A DNA stretch of 37,693 nt. Origin: Bacteroidales bacterium (GTDB lineage Bacteria > Bacteroidota > Bacteroidia > Bacteroidales > P3). The notes under the pieces are model-generated. The model had not been told where the DNA came from. It saw nothing but the letters and a program-made list of their open reading frames with translations, and searched no databases. Position numbers and translations under genes: made by a program. Shown here piece after piece: positions 16,313-25,037 of this stretch; position 1 is the stretch's first letter, and every line of letters begins with the position of its first letter. The stretch covers positions 1 through 37,693 of the forward strand of contig JAKSMO010000021.1 in assembly GCA_024400545.1 (NCBI GenBank). Reading direction: 5' to 3'.

Positions 16313-16369
16313 ACATTCCGACAGTCGAGCGTCCAAGAGTTCACTCTTGAGACCGAGCGAAAGGAATGT
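16313..16369. repeat. Inverted repeat with inner tetraloop hairpin
   Basis: ACATTCC (16313-16319) pairs with GGAATGT (16363-16369). Inside, CAAGAG-TTCA-CTCTTG (16334-16349) forms a perfect hairpin that GTC/GAC can extend by three pairs after a one-base bulge. It directly follows the 131-base element. Confidence 0.55.
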
Positions 16370-16390
16370 CAACGACCAGCGGAAGTTAAC

Positions 16391-16511
16391 CTCCCTTCGG
16401 TCGCAAAAATATCGCTCACTATCGTGAGCAAAAACAAGAATGACTTCTTTCACACATTTGGTGCAAGGCATTGATCGTCAAATTGTATTTCATTTTTGCG
16501 ACCGAAGGGAG
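16391..16511. repeat. Perfect 20-bp inverted repeat around an 81-base spacer
   Basis: CTCCCTTCGGTCGCAAAAAT (16391-16410) is exactly the reverse complement of 16492-16511. The spacer contains a 6-bp hairpin, GCTCAC-TATC-GTGAGC (16414-16429). The size and perfect ends would suit a small non-autonomous (MITE-like) element or a structured RNA. I see no target-site duplication that settles the matter, and no open frame of note. Confidence 0.7.
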
Positions 16512-16532
16512 CGACATTTTCGGAAATTTTCG

Positions 16533-16678
16533 CTGTTGGCAGGCAAGCCACCAAAGGCTTGCCGCTGGTGGTGAGGTTGGCGGGAGGGAGAGCATCCCGC
16601 AAGGGTGCTTTCACGCACGGCAAGCGCAACGCCAGCTTACGCCCTGCCGCAAAGCAGGGCTGCCAACAGTTTTTTTTT
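16533..16678 (+). ncRNA. Structured element ending in a terminator-like T9 run
   Basis: An outer 10-bp stem, CTGTTGGCAG (16533-16542) with CTGCCAACAG (16660-16669), is followed at once by nine T (16670-16678). Inside lie GGCAAGCC-ACCAAA-GGCTTGCC (16542-16563), a bulged AGCATCCC/GGGTGCT hairpin near 16592-16611, and GCCCTGC-CGCAAA-GCAGGGC (16641-16660). The last hairpin plus the T-run forms a plausible intrinsic terminator. The whole could be a rightward non-coding RNA or a structured leader or terminator before copy B. Calling it an RNA gene is inference from structure alone. Confidence 0.4.
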
Positions 16679-16735
16679 AAATATCATGCGAGTATGCTGC
16701 CAACTTCTGCCACAAAAGGCGCACTATAGGATAAT

Positions 16736-17366
16736 CACAATAAATAATGCCAATCTGCGTTTCATCATATGTTATGAAACAGCGGCACAATATCGGGTAT
16801 TTTATCATCACACTGGCGGTAATCTGCGCCACGGCGATGACCGCCAATGCGCAGCGACCACATGCCGCTTATCCAACTTATGTGGGGAGGATTAGTCCTC
16901 ACCATACTGCCCATATCCGCAAGGCCAGAAAAACCACAGCGATGGAGCTGAGTGGATTTAAAGTGCTGGCCGACATGGGCAGTATAACCCGGTCATTGAC
17001 AGATGGGAGACTCGGAAGAAGAGCTTTTACATTCTCATTGGCAGCAGCATACCAAATCACTTATTTGCAGCACTTCAGCCTGTCGGTTGGGGTGGGGACA
17101 CGCCTCATCAACGACGACCTTTTCGTCACACCCCAAGCCAGCCTGGCTTACCAGCCGTACTCGGTTAACTTCCGCATTGCCTGGGAACGTGCCATAGAAG
17201 GCGACTACAGCCTGGTGTATTTTGGGGTTTCGAAGGGACTGGGTTTTCGTGCCGGCCTCTTGCAGTGGGCCGAACATCCTCTTTCCGCATTCTACACCCT
17301 CACGGCCACCATTCCTATCCGACCGTCGCACTAAGAGTTTGTACTTTTTTGCCATGGATTGAGAAA
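16736..17366 (+). repeat. Copy B of the duplicated gene unit
   Basis: This is the partner of 3049-3681. It shares CACAATAAATAATG and the leader up to ATGTTATGAAACAGCGGC, the coding sequence, and the downstream TTTTTGCCATGGATTGAGAAA. Unlike copy A, the downstream flank is not followed by a TAnnTTTG element. Confidence 0.75.
16774..17334 (+). CDS. Exported protein of unknown family, copy B
   Basis: The start is placed at MKQRHNIGYF (16774), matching copy A; an in-frame ATG at 16747 would add nine residues before the signal peptide. The protein has 186 residues, with the signal core IITLAVICATAMTANAQ. The conserved blocks shared with copy A are HAAYPTYVG, SPHH, HIRKAR, LADMGSIT, SLAAAY, LQHFSLSVGVG, IEGDYSLVYFG, SKGLG and LSAFYTLTATIPIRP, separated by variable positions. 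Conservation is strongest in the C-terminal half, so that part is probably under the strongest constraint. The N-terminal His/Tyr/Arg motif could bind a metal or act as a processing or docking segment; this is speculation. No function is assigned. Confidence 0.65.
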   Translation: MKQRHNIGYFIITLAVICATAMTANAQRPHAAYPTYVGRISPHHTAHIRKARKTTAMELSGFKVLADMGSITRSLTDGRLGRRAFTFSLAAAYQITYLQHFSLSVGVGTRLINDDLFVTPQASLAYQPYSVNFRIAWERAIEGDYSLVYFGVSKGLGFRAGLLQWAEHPLSAFYTLTATIPIRPSH

Positions 17367-17372
17367 GCATAA

Positions 17373-17522
17373 ATGATATTGAACTCGACGATTATTGAAG
17401 AAAATGAGGCTATACTCTTGGGGGGACGATTGGCTGTGATTGGGCAGGCTATGAGTCGGTATGACAGGGAGAAAGGCTATGCAATATGGTGTGGGAAACG
17501 CATGGTGCCGGAGTCAGATTGA
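17373..17522 (+). CDS. Possible 49-residue small protein
   Basis: An ATG at 17373 opens a 49-codon frame (MILNSTIIEENEAILLGGRL, then VIGQAMSRYDREKGYAI and a stop at 17520-17522). The composition is protein-like, and the ATG is preceded by an A-rich stretch typical of Bacteroidota starts. It lies 38 bases after copy B and may be co-transcribed. There is no recognisable family, and it could be a chance frame or a gene remnant. Confidence 0.3.
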   Translation: MILNSTIIEENEAILLGGRLAVIGQAMSRYDREKGYAIWCGKRMVPESD

Positions 17523-17610
17523 ATGTTTTTTCAATTAGTGATATAATAATATTATGATTTTTGCGTTTATTCCTATTATTTTTTGAAAATAACAAACAAC
17601 AAACACTACA

Positions 17611-18024
17611 ATGGAGCTTTCAACCATCTTAGCCGTATCCGGCAAACCCGATTTGAATGAATTGGTATCACGCACTAAAACTGGTGCTATCGTTAAGAAC
17701 CTTGTAACCGGCGTGAAGTTCCCGGTTTTCGCCACTAGCAGCATCAGTCAGCTGAGTGAAATCCGCATGTTCACCGTCAACGACGAGAGACCTCTGGAAG
17801 AAGTTTTCGAGAGCATCTACAAAGTGCTTGACGCCAAGCCCACTGATTTCGACCCCAAGAAGGCCGACAACGACACCCTCTTTGGGCTGATGGAGAAGGT
17901 GCTGCCCGACTATGACACCGAGCGTGTGCATGCTTCGGACGCCAAGAAACTGTTTTCTTGGTACAACATCCTGCTCAACGCCGGCAAGCTGACCCCTGCT
18001 GAAGAGGAGCCCAAAGCCGAATAA
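17611..18024 (+). CDS. DUF5606 family protein
   Basis: This 137-residue cytoplasmic protein starts with MELSTILAVSGKPDLNELVS. The first half (about 1-60) is a small beta-rich domain (GAIVKNLVTG, then FPVFATSSISQLSEIRMF). The second half is helical (PLEEVFESIYKVL, then HASDAKKLFSWYNILLNAGK). This two-part build is that of DUF5606, a family restricted to Bacteroidota, widely conserved and of unknown function. The family has been seen next to housekeeping genes, as here, before metG. The acidic C-terminal tail is variable. Expression may start from a near-consensus GATTTTTG (17556-17563). A hairpin follows the gene. Confidence 0.8.
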   Translation: MELSTILAVSGKPDLNELVSRTKTGAIVKNLVTGVKFPVFATSSISQLSEIRMFTVNDERPLEEVFESIYKVLDAKPTDFDPKKADNDTLFGLMEKVLPDYDTERVHASDAKKLFSWYNILLNAGKLTPAEEEPKAE

Positions 18025-18076
18025 TGCCGATGTGTGCCTTTGTGGGTTGCTGACGCACGAAACAAAAAAGCTTAAC

Positions 18077-18101
18077 ACCCCCGACCTTTGGGTACGGGGG
18101 T
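18077..18101 (+). terminator. Hairpin between DUF5606 gene and lipoprotein gene
   Basis: ACCCCCG (18077-18083) pairs with CGGGGGT (18095-18101), extended inward by ACC/GGT with a one-base bulge and a TTTG loop. ATAATTT rather than a pure T-run follows. It is probably a terminator or attenuator; the next ATG is only 21 bases further on. Confidence 0.55.
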
Positions 18102-18121
18102 ATAATTTAAAAATATTGAAT

Positions 18122-19153
18122 ATGAAGAAAATAGTTTTAGTATTTGGTGCGTTGGCCTTGCTGGGTGCCGTGTCTTGCAAGAAAGACAACCCTGAGGCCG
18201 TTCCCACTTATGCCGAAGGCAGATATCAGCCTGTTGAGAAGATTGCCACCATTAGCGAGGATGGCAACCTGACCCAAGAATGGACATGGAGTGATAATAA
18301 TTTGGACCACATTGTGATGGCTGGTTCGGGTATGACCACAATCAGCTATACTGGCGACTTTATTTCTAAGGTGGCCAACACTGGCGGCCAGAAAGAGGAG
18401 TTGCGCTACACCTATGCCAACAATGTGTTTGCAGGTTGCGACATATACTATAATGGCAACGAGGCTATCAATTTCAGCAATATGATGCATGGTGCCAATG
18501 GCAAGATAAGCAGTGCCGATATGAAGATTGCCGATGGTTTCCTGCTGTCGATGATTGGCGATTTGTTTGGCAATGGGGGCGGCTTGTTCAAGACCTTGGG
18601 CAAACCCCTCACCAACCAGCTTGCAAATATTGCCAAGATGCGCAGCCAGATGAACAACGGCAAGTTTGAATTTGGCGGTACTACTATGAATATGAACATG
18701 GTGTGGGACGGCGATAATCTGAAACAGCAGATTATCCACGGCGATATCACGATGAATATCACCACTGAAGATATCGACCTTTTGAGTCAGTTCCTCCCCA
18801 TACCTGATGAATATAAGAGCCTCATCGAATTGGCTATGATGCTGGGTGGCGGCCGTCTGCCAATCAACATTGCCTATAACGACACTGCCAACTGCACCTA
18901 CGACAACAACTACAATCCCATGTTCTGCAACTGGACGCAGATGTTCTCGCCCCAGAATCTGTCGATCAACAATGCCACCGTGGTGGAGCACCACGGAGCC
19001 ATGACAATGGGCATCACGATGATGGGTCAGACCACCACTTTGGCCAACAACCCCCTCAATTCGACCGAAACCTATATCTACGAATACAACGACAAGAAGT
19101 ATCCCACCCGTGTGAGTGGCGAGACTAATGTCATTTATACTTATAAACAATGA
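18122..19153 (+). CDS. Exported lipoprotein of unknown function
   Basis: I place the start at 18122 ([19 protein letters not shown]) because it gives a clean lipoprotein signal with lipidation Cys19; an open frame from 18032 runs through the hairpin and is unlikely. The mature protein (about 325 residues) repeatedly alternates short beta strands, as in [30 protein letters not shown] and [18 protein letters not shown]. This resembles the DUF4595-like or RHS-like beta-sheet lipoproteins of Bacteroidales, and the tail [17 protein letters not shown] fits that pattern. It probably sits in the outer membrane, possibly as a surface-exposed lipoprotein. Its stop overlaps the metG start (ATGA), so the two are translationally coupled, which is odd for such different roles. 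Confidence 0.7.
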   Translation: MKKIVLVFGALALLGAVSCKKDNPEAVPTYAEGRYQPVEKIATISEDGNLTQEWTWSDNNLDHIVMAGSGMTTISYTGDFISKVANTGGQKEELRYTYANNVFAGCDIYYNGNEAINFSNMMHGANGKISSADMKIADGFLLSMIGDLFGNGGGLFKTLGKPLTNQLANIAKMRSQMNNGKFEFGGTTMNMNMVWDGDNLKQQIIHGDITMNITTEDIDLLSQFLPIPDEYKSLIELAMMLGGGRLPINIAYNDTANCTYDNNYNPMFCNWTQMFSPQNLSINNATVVEHHGAMTMGITMMGQTTTLANNPLNSTETYIYEYNDKKYPTRVSGETNVIYTYKQ

Positions 19154-21213
19154 TTTACAGCGAAAAAGACCAACGTTTCAAACGTTATACCATCACTTCG
19201 GCCCTGCCCTACGCCAACGGCCCTGTGCATATCGGACACCTGGCCGGCGTGTATGTGCCTGCCGACGTTTATGCCCGCTATCTGCGTAGCGCTGGCGAGG
19301 AAGTAGTTTTTATTGGCGGTAGCGATGAGCACGGTGTGCCCATCACCATCAAGGCCCGCAAAGAAGGTGTCACCCCTCAGGACATTGTAGATCGCTACCA
19401 CGGCATTATCAAAGAGTCGTTCAAAGAGTTAGGTATCTCTTTCGACATCTATAGCCGCACTTCCAGCCCCGAGCACCACAAGACCGCAGCAGCCTATTTC
19501 AAGAAACTGTTTGAGGAAGGCAAGTTTGTGGAAAAGACCTCGATGCAGTATTATGACGAAGAGGCTCATCAGTTCCTGGCTGACCGCTATATCGCCGGCA
19601 CCTGCCCCCATTGCGGCAATGAGCGCGCCTACGGCGACCAATGCGAAGCCTGTGGCACCTCGCTGAATGCCACCGACTTGATCAACCCCAAGTCGGCTTT
19701 GAGCGGCAATCCTCCTGTGATGAAGGAAACCAAGCACTGGTATCTGCCTCTGAATGAGGATGAACAGTGGCTGCGCGAATGGATTTTGGAACAGCACAAG
19801 GGCGATTGGAAGACCAATGTATATGGCCAGTGCAAATCGTGGATTGATGCCGGTTTGCAACCCCGCGCCGTGACCCGCGATCTGGACTGGGGTGTGAAGG
19901 TTCCCGTGGAAGGTGCAGATGGTAAAGTGCTGTATGTGTGGTTTGACGCTCCTATCGGCTACATCAGCTTCACCAAGCAGCTGAAGGGCGACGACTGGGA
20001 AAAATGGTGGAAGAACGACGACACCAAACTGGTGCATTTCATCGGCAAGGATAATATTGTGTTCCACTGCATTATCTTCCCCTCGATGCTGAAGGCTGAC
20101 GGCAGCTATATCCTGCCTGAGAATGTGCCCGCCAATGAGTTTCTGAACCTTGAAGGCGACAAAATCAGCACCTCGCGCAACTGGGCTGTATGGCTGCACG
20201 AATATCTGAAAGAATTTCCCGGCAAGCAGGATGTACTGCGCTATACCCTTTGCAGCAATGCTCCTGAAACTAAAGATAACGACTTCACCTGGAAGGATTT
20301 CCAGCTGAAGAATAACTCCGAACTCGTAGCCATCCTCGGCAACTTTGTGAACCGCACATTGGTGCTTACCCACAAGTTCTACGAAGGTAAAGTGCCTGCC
20401 GCTGGCGCATGGGGCGAATTGGAGAACGAAGTAATTAAGGAAATGGCCGGTGTGCCCGAAAAGGTGGGTCGCAGCATTGAGACCTATCGTTTTCGCGAGG
20501 CACTGTCCGAGATGATGAATCTGGCACGCCTGGGCAACAAGTATCTCACTGATACCGAGCCTTGGAAACTTATCAAGACTGATCCTGAGCGTACTGCCAC
20601 CGTGATGAACCTCTCACTGCAGATTTGCGCTAACTTGGCTGTGCTGTGCGAGCCTTTCCTGCCTTTCACTGCCGAGAAGATTCGCAAGATGATGAACCTC
20701 AGCGAGGGTCTGCGCTGGCGCGATGCCGGCAATGCCGAGCTGCTGGCCGCTGGCACCCAGATGGAGAAACCCGTGCTGCTGTTTGAGCAGATTGACGATG
20801 CCACCATCGAAGGTCAAGTAAACAAGCTGGTTGAGACCAAGAAACAGAACGAGTTGCAGGCTTGGGCACCCAAGAGTGTGAAAGAGACTGTTGCATTCGA
20901 TGATTTTGGCAAGATGGATATCCGCGTGGGCACTGTGCTGGAATGCGTAAAGGTGCCTAAGGCTGACAAACTCCTGCAGTTCAAGATTGAGGACGGTATG
21001 GGCACCCGCACCATTGTGAGCGGCATTGCCAAGTTCTATCCCGAGCCGGAGAAACTGGTGGGCATGCAGGTGTGCTTTATTGCCAACTTCGCACCTCGCA
21101 AGTTGAAAGGCGTTGAGAGCCAGGGTATGATACTGAGTGCTGAGGATAAGGACGGACGTTTGGTACTGATTACCCCCAGCCAATTAGTCACTCCTGGTTG
21201 CAACGTAGGCTAA
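19150..21213 (+). CDS. metG: Methionyl-tRNA synthetase
   Basis: This 687-residue class I synthetase charges tRNA-Met in the cytoplasm. The HIGH motif is in ANGPVHIGH (about 22-30). The zinc-binding knuckle is [18 protein letters not shown] (about 152-169). The KMSKS loop appears as KISTS (about 338-342), a normal variant for MetG. The anticodon-binding helical domain follows. Residues about 583-687 form the C-terminal dimerising tRNA-binding OB domain ([14 protein letters not shown], then SGIAKFY and [24 protein letters not shown]). The length agrees with the long bacterial form. The ATG overlaps the preceding lipoprotein stop. The product is essential; one copy is seen here. Confidence 0.97.
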   Translation: MIYSEKDQRFKRYTITSALPYANGPVHIGHLAGVYVPADVYARYLRSAGEEVVFIGGSDEHGVPITIKARKEGVTPQDIVDRYHGIIKESFKELGISFDIYSRTSSPEHHKTAAAYFKKLFEEGKFVEKTSMQYYDEEAHQFLADRYIAGTCPHCGNERAYGDQCEACGTSLNATDLINPKSALSGNPPVMKETKHWYLPLNEDEQWLREWILEQHKGDWKTNVYGQCKSWIDAGLQPRAVTRDLDWGVKVPVEGADGKVLYVWFDAPIGYISFTKQLKGDDWEKWWKNDDTKLVHFIGKDNIVFHCIIFPSMLKADGSYILPENVPANEFLNLEGDKISTSRNWAVWLHEYLKEFPGKQDVLRYTLCSNAPETKDNDFTWKDFQLKNNSELVAILGNFVNRTLVLTHKFYEGKVPAAGAWGELENEVIKEMAGVPEKVGRSIETYRFREALSEMMNLARLGNKYLTDTEPWKLIKTDPERTATVMNLSLQICANLAVLCEPFLPFTAEKIRKMMNLSEGLRWRDAGNAELLAAGTQMEKPVLLFEQIDDATIEGQVNKLVETKKQNELQAWAPKSVKETVAFDDFGKMDIRVGTVLECVKVPKADKLLQFKIEDGMGTRTIVSGIAKFYPEPEKLVGMQVCFIANFAPRKLKGVESQGMILSAEDKDGRLVLITPSQLVTPGCNVG

Positions 21214-21217
21214 TTGA

Positions 21218-22216
21218 ATGATTGTATTACTTTTAGGCGGCAACGGGCTGTTGGGTCACAATGTGCTGAACCAACTTCTGCAGCAAGGTCATGAGGTACA
21301 TGCCTTGCTGCGGAATCCAGCCGCCTTACATTTTGACACATTCCCTAACCAACATCTGCTTCGCATTTTCAAAGGATCACTGTTAGCTGACGACGACCTT
21401 AACCAAGCTGCCAAAGGATGCGAAGCCATTATCAATTGCGCTGGAGTGACCGACATGTCGCTCTTAAAATATAGCCACTACTTACCCGTAAACAGAGATT
21501 TGTGCGACAGATTGATCGAACTGATGAAACATCATGGAATCAATCGTTTGGTGCATACAAGCACTGCCAATACCATAGGATACGGCACACCTGAGCGTTG
21601 GGCCGACGAGGAATGTGCTATGCAATCGCCTTTTGCCGAATCATTTTATGCCCAGAGCAAGAAGGAAGGGGAAGAAAAACTACAAGCCGCCGCCAAGCAG
21701 CACCCTGATTGGCACATTATCATGGTCAATCCCGGATTTATGATTGGCGCATACGACACCAAACCCAGTTCGGGGACTTTGCTCCTGGCAGGCTATCGCA
21801 AACCGATAATGGTGGCACCCAAAGGTGGTAAGAGCTTTATTCATGTGAACGATGCCGCAACCGCCATTGCCAATGCACTGACCCAAGGCAGACACGGTGA
21901 GCGATATCTGCTAACCGGCGAGAATCTTTCATTACGGGAATTCTACCATATTCAAAAACAGCAGTGCGGCTATGGCCAATACATATTGAGTGTTCCCAAC
22001 TGGCTGTTAGCCTGGGCCGGCTGCATAGGCGACGCGCTGCGCAAATGCGGAATACAGACCCAACTCTCTACCCGCAATGTGCGCCAACTGATGGTTGGCG
22101 AATATTACGACAACCAGTTGGCACGAATCGAACTAGAAATGCCTGCAACAAAGATTGAGAAAGCCATTGAAGATTTTTTCAACTGGTATCTGGCGACTAC
22201 ACAAGATAAGCGTTAG
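21218..22216 (+). CDS. NAD-dependent epimerase/reductase (extended SDR)
   Basis: This 332-residue protein opens with IVLLLGGNGLLGHNVLNQLL, the GxxGxxG dinucleotide loop of extended short-chain dehydrogenases. IINCAGVTDMS (about 72-82) is the strand 4 motif. A Thr-Ser-Thr stretch (RLVHTSTANTIGYG) and YAQSKKEGE (about 146-154) supply the catalytic Ser/Thr and the Tyr-x-x-x-Lys pair, so it is probably an active enzyme. The overall pattern is close to dihydroflavonol 4-reductase-like/NAD-epimerase proteins, which act on sugars, steroids or small ketones. The substrate is not predictable. It starts 4 bases after the metG stop, so it is co-transcribed with it. Confidence 0.82.
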   Translation: MIVLLLGGNGLLGHNVLNQLLQQGHEVHALLRNPAALHFDTFPNQHLLRIFKGSLLADDDLNQAAKGCEAIINCAGVTDMSLLKYSHYLPVNRDLCDRLIELMKHHGINRLVHTSTANTIGYGTPERWADEECAMQSPFAESFYAQSKKEGEEKLQAAAKQHPDWHIIMVNPGFMIGAYDTKPSSGTLLLAGYRKPIMVAPKGGKSFIHVNDAATAIANALTQGRHGERYLLTGENLSLREFYHIQKQQCGYGQYILSVPNWLLAWAGCIGDALRKCGIQTQLSTRNVRQLMVGEYYDNQLARIELEMPATKIEKAIEDFFNWYLATTQDKR

Positions 22217-22292
22217 CATATTTTTTAGAAATAAAAACAATAATAAACGATTATTCACGTTTTTCTGACAAGGACAATTAAAAATATTGTAT

Positions 22293-23318
22293 ATGAAGAA
22301 AATATTTTTCCTTTTAGTTATTGCATTGGCAGTAGGTGCCTGCCAAAACAAGGCAAACAACGAGGTTGAGAAAAAAGGTTCGTCGGGCAAAACGTTAGAG
22401 ATGATGATCGTTGCCGATAAGAACGTTTATCAGAGAGAGGTGAAGGAATTTCTTGACTCAATGTTTGCATCTCCACAAATCGGACTTCCTCAACCTGAGA
22501 GCAAATTCGACTTGGTGAACATTCCCAAATCGTCGTATGAAAACTCCGAGATGTTCCAAAACCATCGCAATATCATCTTATTGGACATCAATCCGAACAA
22601 TCCGAACAAGGTGTATATGCAAATAGACCAATATGCAGCACCCCAAGTAGTATTTGATTTTGCAATGACTGATATTGCTACTTTGAAAGAGAATCTGCTG
22701 AAATATGAATCGGTAATCTTGCGCGAAATCTACTCGGCAGAGCACCGCAGAGTGATTAAAGCTTTCAAAGGAATGCAGAACTATAACCTGACCCAGAAAG
22801 TGTACGACAAATTTGCCTTTAACTTGATGTTCTCCAATGAATTTCAATGGGCAAAAGAGGACGTTGACTTTGCATGGATACGCAAAGAGGCCAAAGACTT
22901 TGGCCTGGGTATTTTGGTTGACGTGTTCCCCTATGAGAATCAGAATGTTTTCACGGAGCAGAAGATCCTGGATCGTATGGATACCATTATGAAGCGACAT
23001 GTTCCGGCAAGCAAAGACAGCAGCTACATGGGGTTGGAGCGACGCAAGAATGAAAGCGGAGAATATCTGGCGCCTATCGTTCTTAAAACAGTGGATTTCC
23101 CCAATAGCGAATATTGTGTAGAGACCCGTGGATGCTGGCGTGCATTTGGCGACTTTATGGGTGGTCCTTTTGTAAGCTATACCCTTTTATCGCCCGACAA
23201 AAAGAACGTTATCATGCTGACCGGCTATGTGTATTGTCCGCGCAACAAGCCTTGGACAAAACGCGATTTGCTGATGCAGGCAGAAAGCATTTGCTGGTCA
23301 ATCAATTGGGATAAATGA
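22293..23318 (+). CDS. DUF4837 family lipoprotein
   Basis: I choose the second Met (22293, MKKIFFLLVIALAVGAC), which gives a tidy lipoprotein signal with Cys17; a Met two codons earlier is possible. The mature part matches the Bacteroidota family DUF4837. It has an early LEMMIVADKNVYQREVKEFL, then repeated alpha/beta segments (NIILLDINPNNPNKVYMQID), a long amphipathic middle and a conserved end with RGCWRAFGDFMGGPFVSY and LTGYVYCPRNKPWTKRDLL. The function is unknown. The gene overlaps the next one by 4 bases (ATGA) and sits at the head of a conserved block with DUF6089, uppS, bamA and skp, suggesting a role in outer-membrane biogenesis. Confidence 0.82.
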   Translation: MKKIFFLLVIALAVGACQNKANNEVEKKGSSGKTLEMMIVADKNVYQREVKEFLDSMFASPQIGLPQPESKFDLVNIPKSSYENSEMFQNHRNIILLDINPNNPNKVYMQIDQYAAPQVVFDFAMTDIATLKENLLKYESVILREIYSAEHRRVIKAFKGMQNYNLTQKVYDKFAFNLMFSNEFQWAKEDVDFAWIRKEAKDFGLGILVDVFPYENQNVFTEQKILDRMDTIMKRHVPASKDSSYMGLERRKNESGEYLAPIVLKTVDFPNSEYCVETRGCWRAFGDFMGGPFVSYTLLSPDKKNVIMLTGYVYCPRNKPWTKRDLLMQAESICWSINWDK

Positions 23319-24181
23319 GAAGAATATTTTACCTGTTAGCGATATTCGTCCTGCTCTCCTTCACAGTGAGAGGGCAGGGCTTTTTGTCACGTTCGGAAAT
23401 GGGATTTTCGATAGGTGGAATGAATTATTTGGGCGACCTGAACGACCAAAGCATGTTTGGCACCGTGAGTCTTGCCGGAGGATTGATGGCCAGATGCAAT
23501 CTTGATTCAAGATGGGCAATCTCCATTGGCGGCAACTACGGACATGTGAGCGGAGGCAATCCTGATGTGGACGCACTGCGCAATTTGAGCTTTAGATCGT
23601 ACATCGCCGAGGGATTTATTCGAGCAGAATTCAACTTCTTGCCCTATGGACTTGGCTCCGGCACACTAAAACGATCCACACCCTATTTATTTTGCGGTAT
23701 CGGATTCTTCAAATTCAATCCACAAGCTCAATACATCAATGCATCGGATGGAACTTCTGAATGGTATGACTTGCAACCACTCGGCACAGAAGGACAAGGC
23801 AGTTCGGCTTATCCTGACAGAGCTAAATATCAATTAATTGATGTGTGCATGCCCTTTGGGTTGGGGTACAGGTGGCGCATATCACCCGGATTACACCTTA
23901 CGGCCGAATACGGGTGGCGAAAAACTTGGACAGACTATTTAGACGATGTGAGCACCACTTATGTGGGAAGCAGTGTGTTGTTAGGCCCCGGAGGGGGCGG
24001 ATCGATAGCCGCACAACTTGCTGATAGAAGTGGTGAAGTGATTCCTGGATATGTGAACAGTCCTGGAATTAAACGTGGCGACGACTCGCTGACCGATTGG
24101 TATTCATATTTCAGCGTCACGCTTTCATTCTCGGCCGAATTGCTATTTGGATGGATGAGAGGGAAAAGATGTGAGCTATAA
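23315..24181 (+). CDS. DUF6089 family outer-membrane protein
   Basis: This 288-residue protein has a signal peptide (FYLLAIFVLLSFTVRGQ). The mature part begins SEMGFSIGGMNYLGDLND, the usual opening of DUF6089 and related barrels, and continues with strands (WAISIGGNYGHVSGG, LTAEYGWRKTWTDYLDDVS). The ATG overlaps the stop of the DUF4837 gene. The family is found in Bacteroidota next to uppS and bamA, as here. It is likely an outer-membrane beta-barrel of unknown role. The Gly-rich loop GPGGGGSIAA (about 225-234) near the DVSTTYVG segment is a variable region. Confidence 0.8.
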   Translation: MRRIFYLLAIFVLLSFTVRGQGFLSRSEMGFSIGGMNYLGDLNDQSMFGTVSLAGGLMARCNLDSRWAISIGGNYGHVSGGNPDVDALRNLSFRSYIAEGFIRAEFNFLPYGLGSGTLKRSTPYLFCGIGFFKFNPQAQYINASDGTSEWYDLQPLGTEGQGSSAYPDRAKYQLIDVCMPFGLGYRWRISPGLHLTAEYGWRKTWTDYLDDVSTTYVGSSVLLGPGGGGSIAAQLADRSGEVIPGYVNSPGIKRGDDSLTDWYSYFSVTLSFSAELLFGWMRGKRCEL

Positions 24182-24220
24182 TAGTTTGTAAAAAGAAATA
24201 CGAATTGAAATGATAATATT

Positions 24221-24964
24221 ATGAAACTTGAAGACATTGACAAATCGCGTGTACCACAACATGTGGCCATTATTATGGATGGGAATGGACGCTGGGCTCA
24301 GAAGCAAGCGCACAAGCGCATTTTTGGGCATCAGAATGCAATGACTGCAGTAAGGCAGGCTGTTGAGGCCGCAGTGGCCAGCGGAGTCAAATATCTGACA
24401 TTATATACTTTCAGTACCGAGAACTGGAATCGCCCACAGGATGAAATAGATGGCTTAATGGAATTGCTTATCAAAGCCGTGCGCGATGAGACTAAGACAC
24501 TGATGGATAATAATGTGAAGCTGGAAACAATCGGTGAAACAGAACGTATTCCAGAACGGTCGAGGAAGAAATTGCAAGAATGTATTGAGCAAACGTCGGG
24601 CAACACCGCACTCACACTTGTACTGGCTCTAAGCTATAGTGCCCGTTGGGAAACTGCCATGGCACTAAAATCGATCTGCAAAGAAGTGGCAGAAGGACAC
24701 CTTAGCGACAAGGACATCACCGAGGACACCCTGCATAACTATCTTGCTACCAAGAACTATCCCGACCCAGACCTACTGATTCGTACTGGCGGCGAATTGC
24801 GCATCAGCAACTTCTTACTGTGGCAGATGGCCTACACCGAGTTTTATTTCAGCGAACAGCTATGGCCGGATTTCCGTCACGAAGATTTCTACGATGCTAT
24901 TGTAGATTTTCAGCGTCGCCAACGCCGATTTGGTAAAACAGGAGATCAAGTTTCGGGTAAATAA
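24221..24964 (+). CDS. uppS: Isoprenyl transferase (undecaprenyl diphosphate synthase)
   Basis: This 247-residue cis-prenyltransferase condenses isopentenyl diphosphate units onto farnesyl diphosphate to give the lipid carrier for peptidoglycan and O-antigen. The N-terminal signature HVAIIMDGNGRWAQ (about 14-27) carries the catalytic Asp (Asp20 here). YLTLYTFSTENWNRP (about 64-78) and the end motif DLLIRTGGELRISNFLLWQM (about 185-204), with TEFYF after it, are standard for the family. The length is normal. It lies 39 bases after the DUF6089 gene and before bamA, a common order in Bacteroidota. Expression is probably part of the DUF4837-skp unit. Confidence 0.96.
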   Translation: MKLEDIDKSRVPQHVAIIMDGNGRWAQKQAHKRIFGHQNAMTAVRQAVEAAVASGVKYLTLYTFSTENWNRPQDEIDGLMELLIKAVRDETKTLMDNNVKLETIGETERIPERSRKKLQECIEQTSGNTALTLVLALSYSARWETAMALKSICKEVAEGHLSDKDITEDTLHNYLATKNYPDPDLLIRTGGELRISNFLLWQMAYTEFYFSEQLWPDFRHEDFYDAIVDFQRRQRRFGKTGDQVSGK

Positions 24965-25037
24965 TTGCAAAAATAAAATAAATTGCAATAATTATATAAT
25001 AAAAAAAACAAAATAGAGTTATTAATTGGCTAGGTGT

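Noticed and set aside
18137-19150. A 337-codon minus-strand frame opposite the lipoprotein gene
   Set aside because: The translation is low-information His/Val-rich sequence, while the plus strand has a lipobox and beta-sheet pattern.
19429-20373. A 314-codon minus-strand frame inside metG
   Set aside because: It is a shadow of a highly conserved essential gene.
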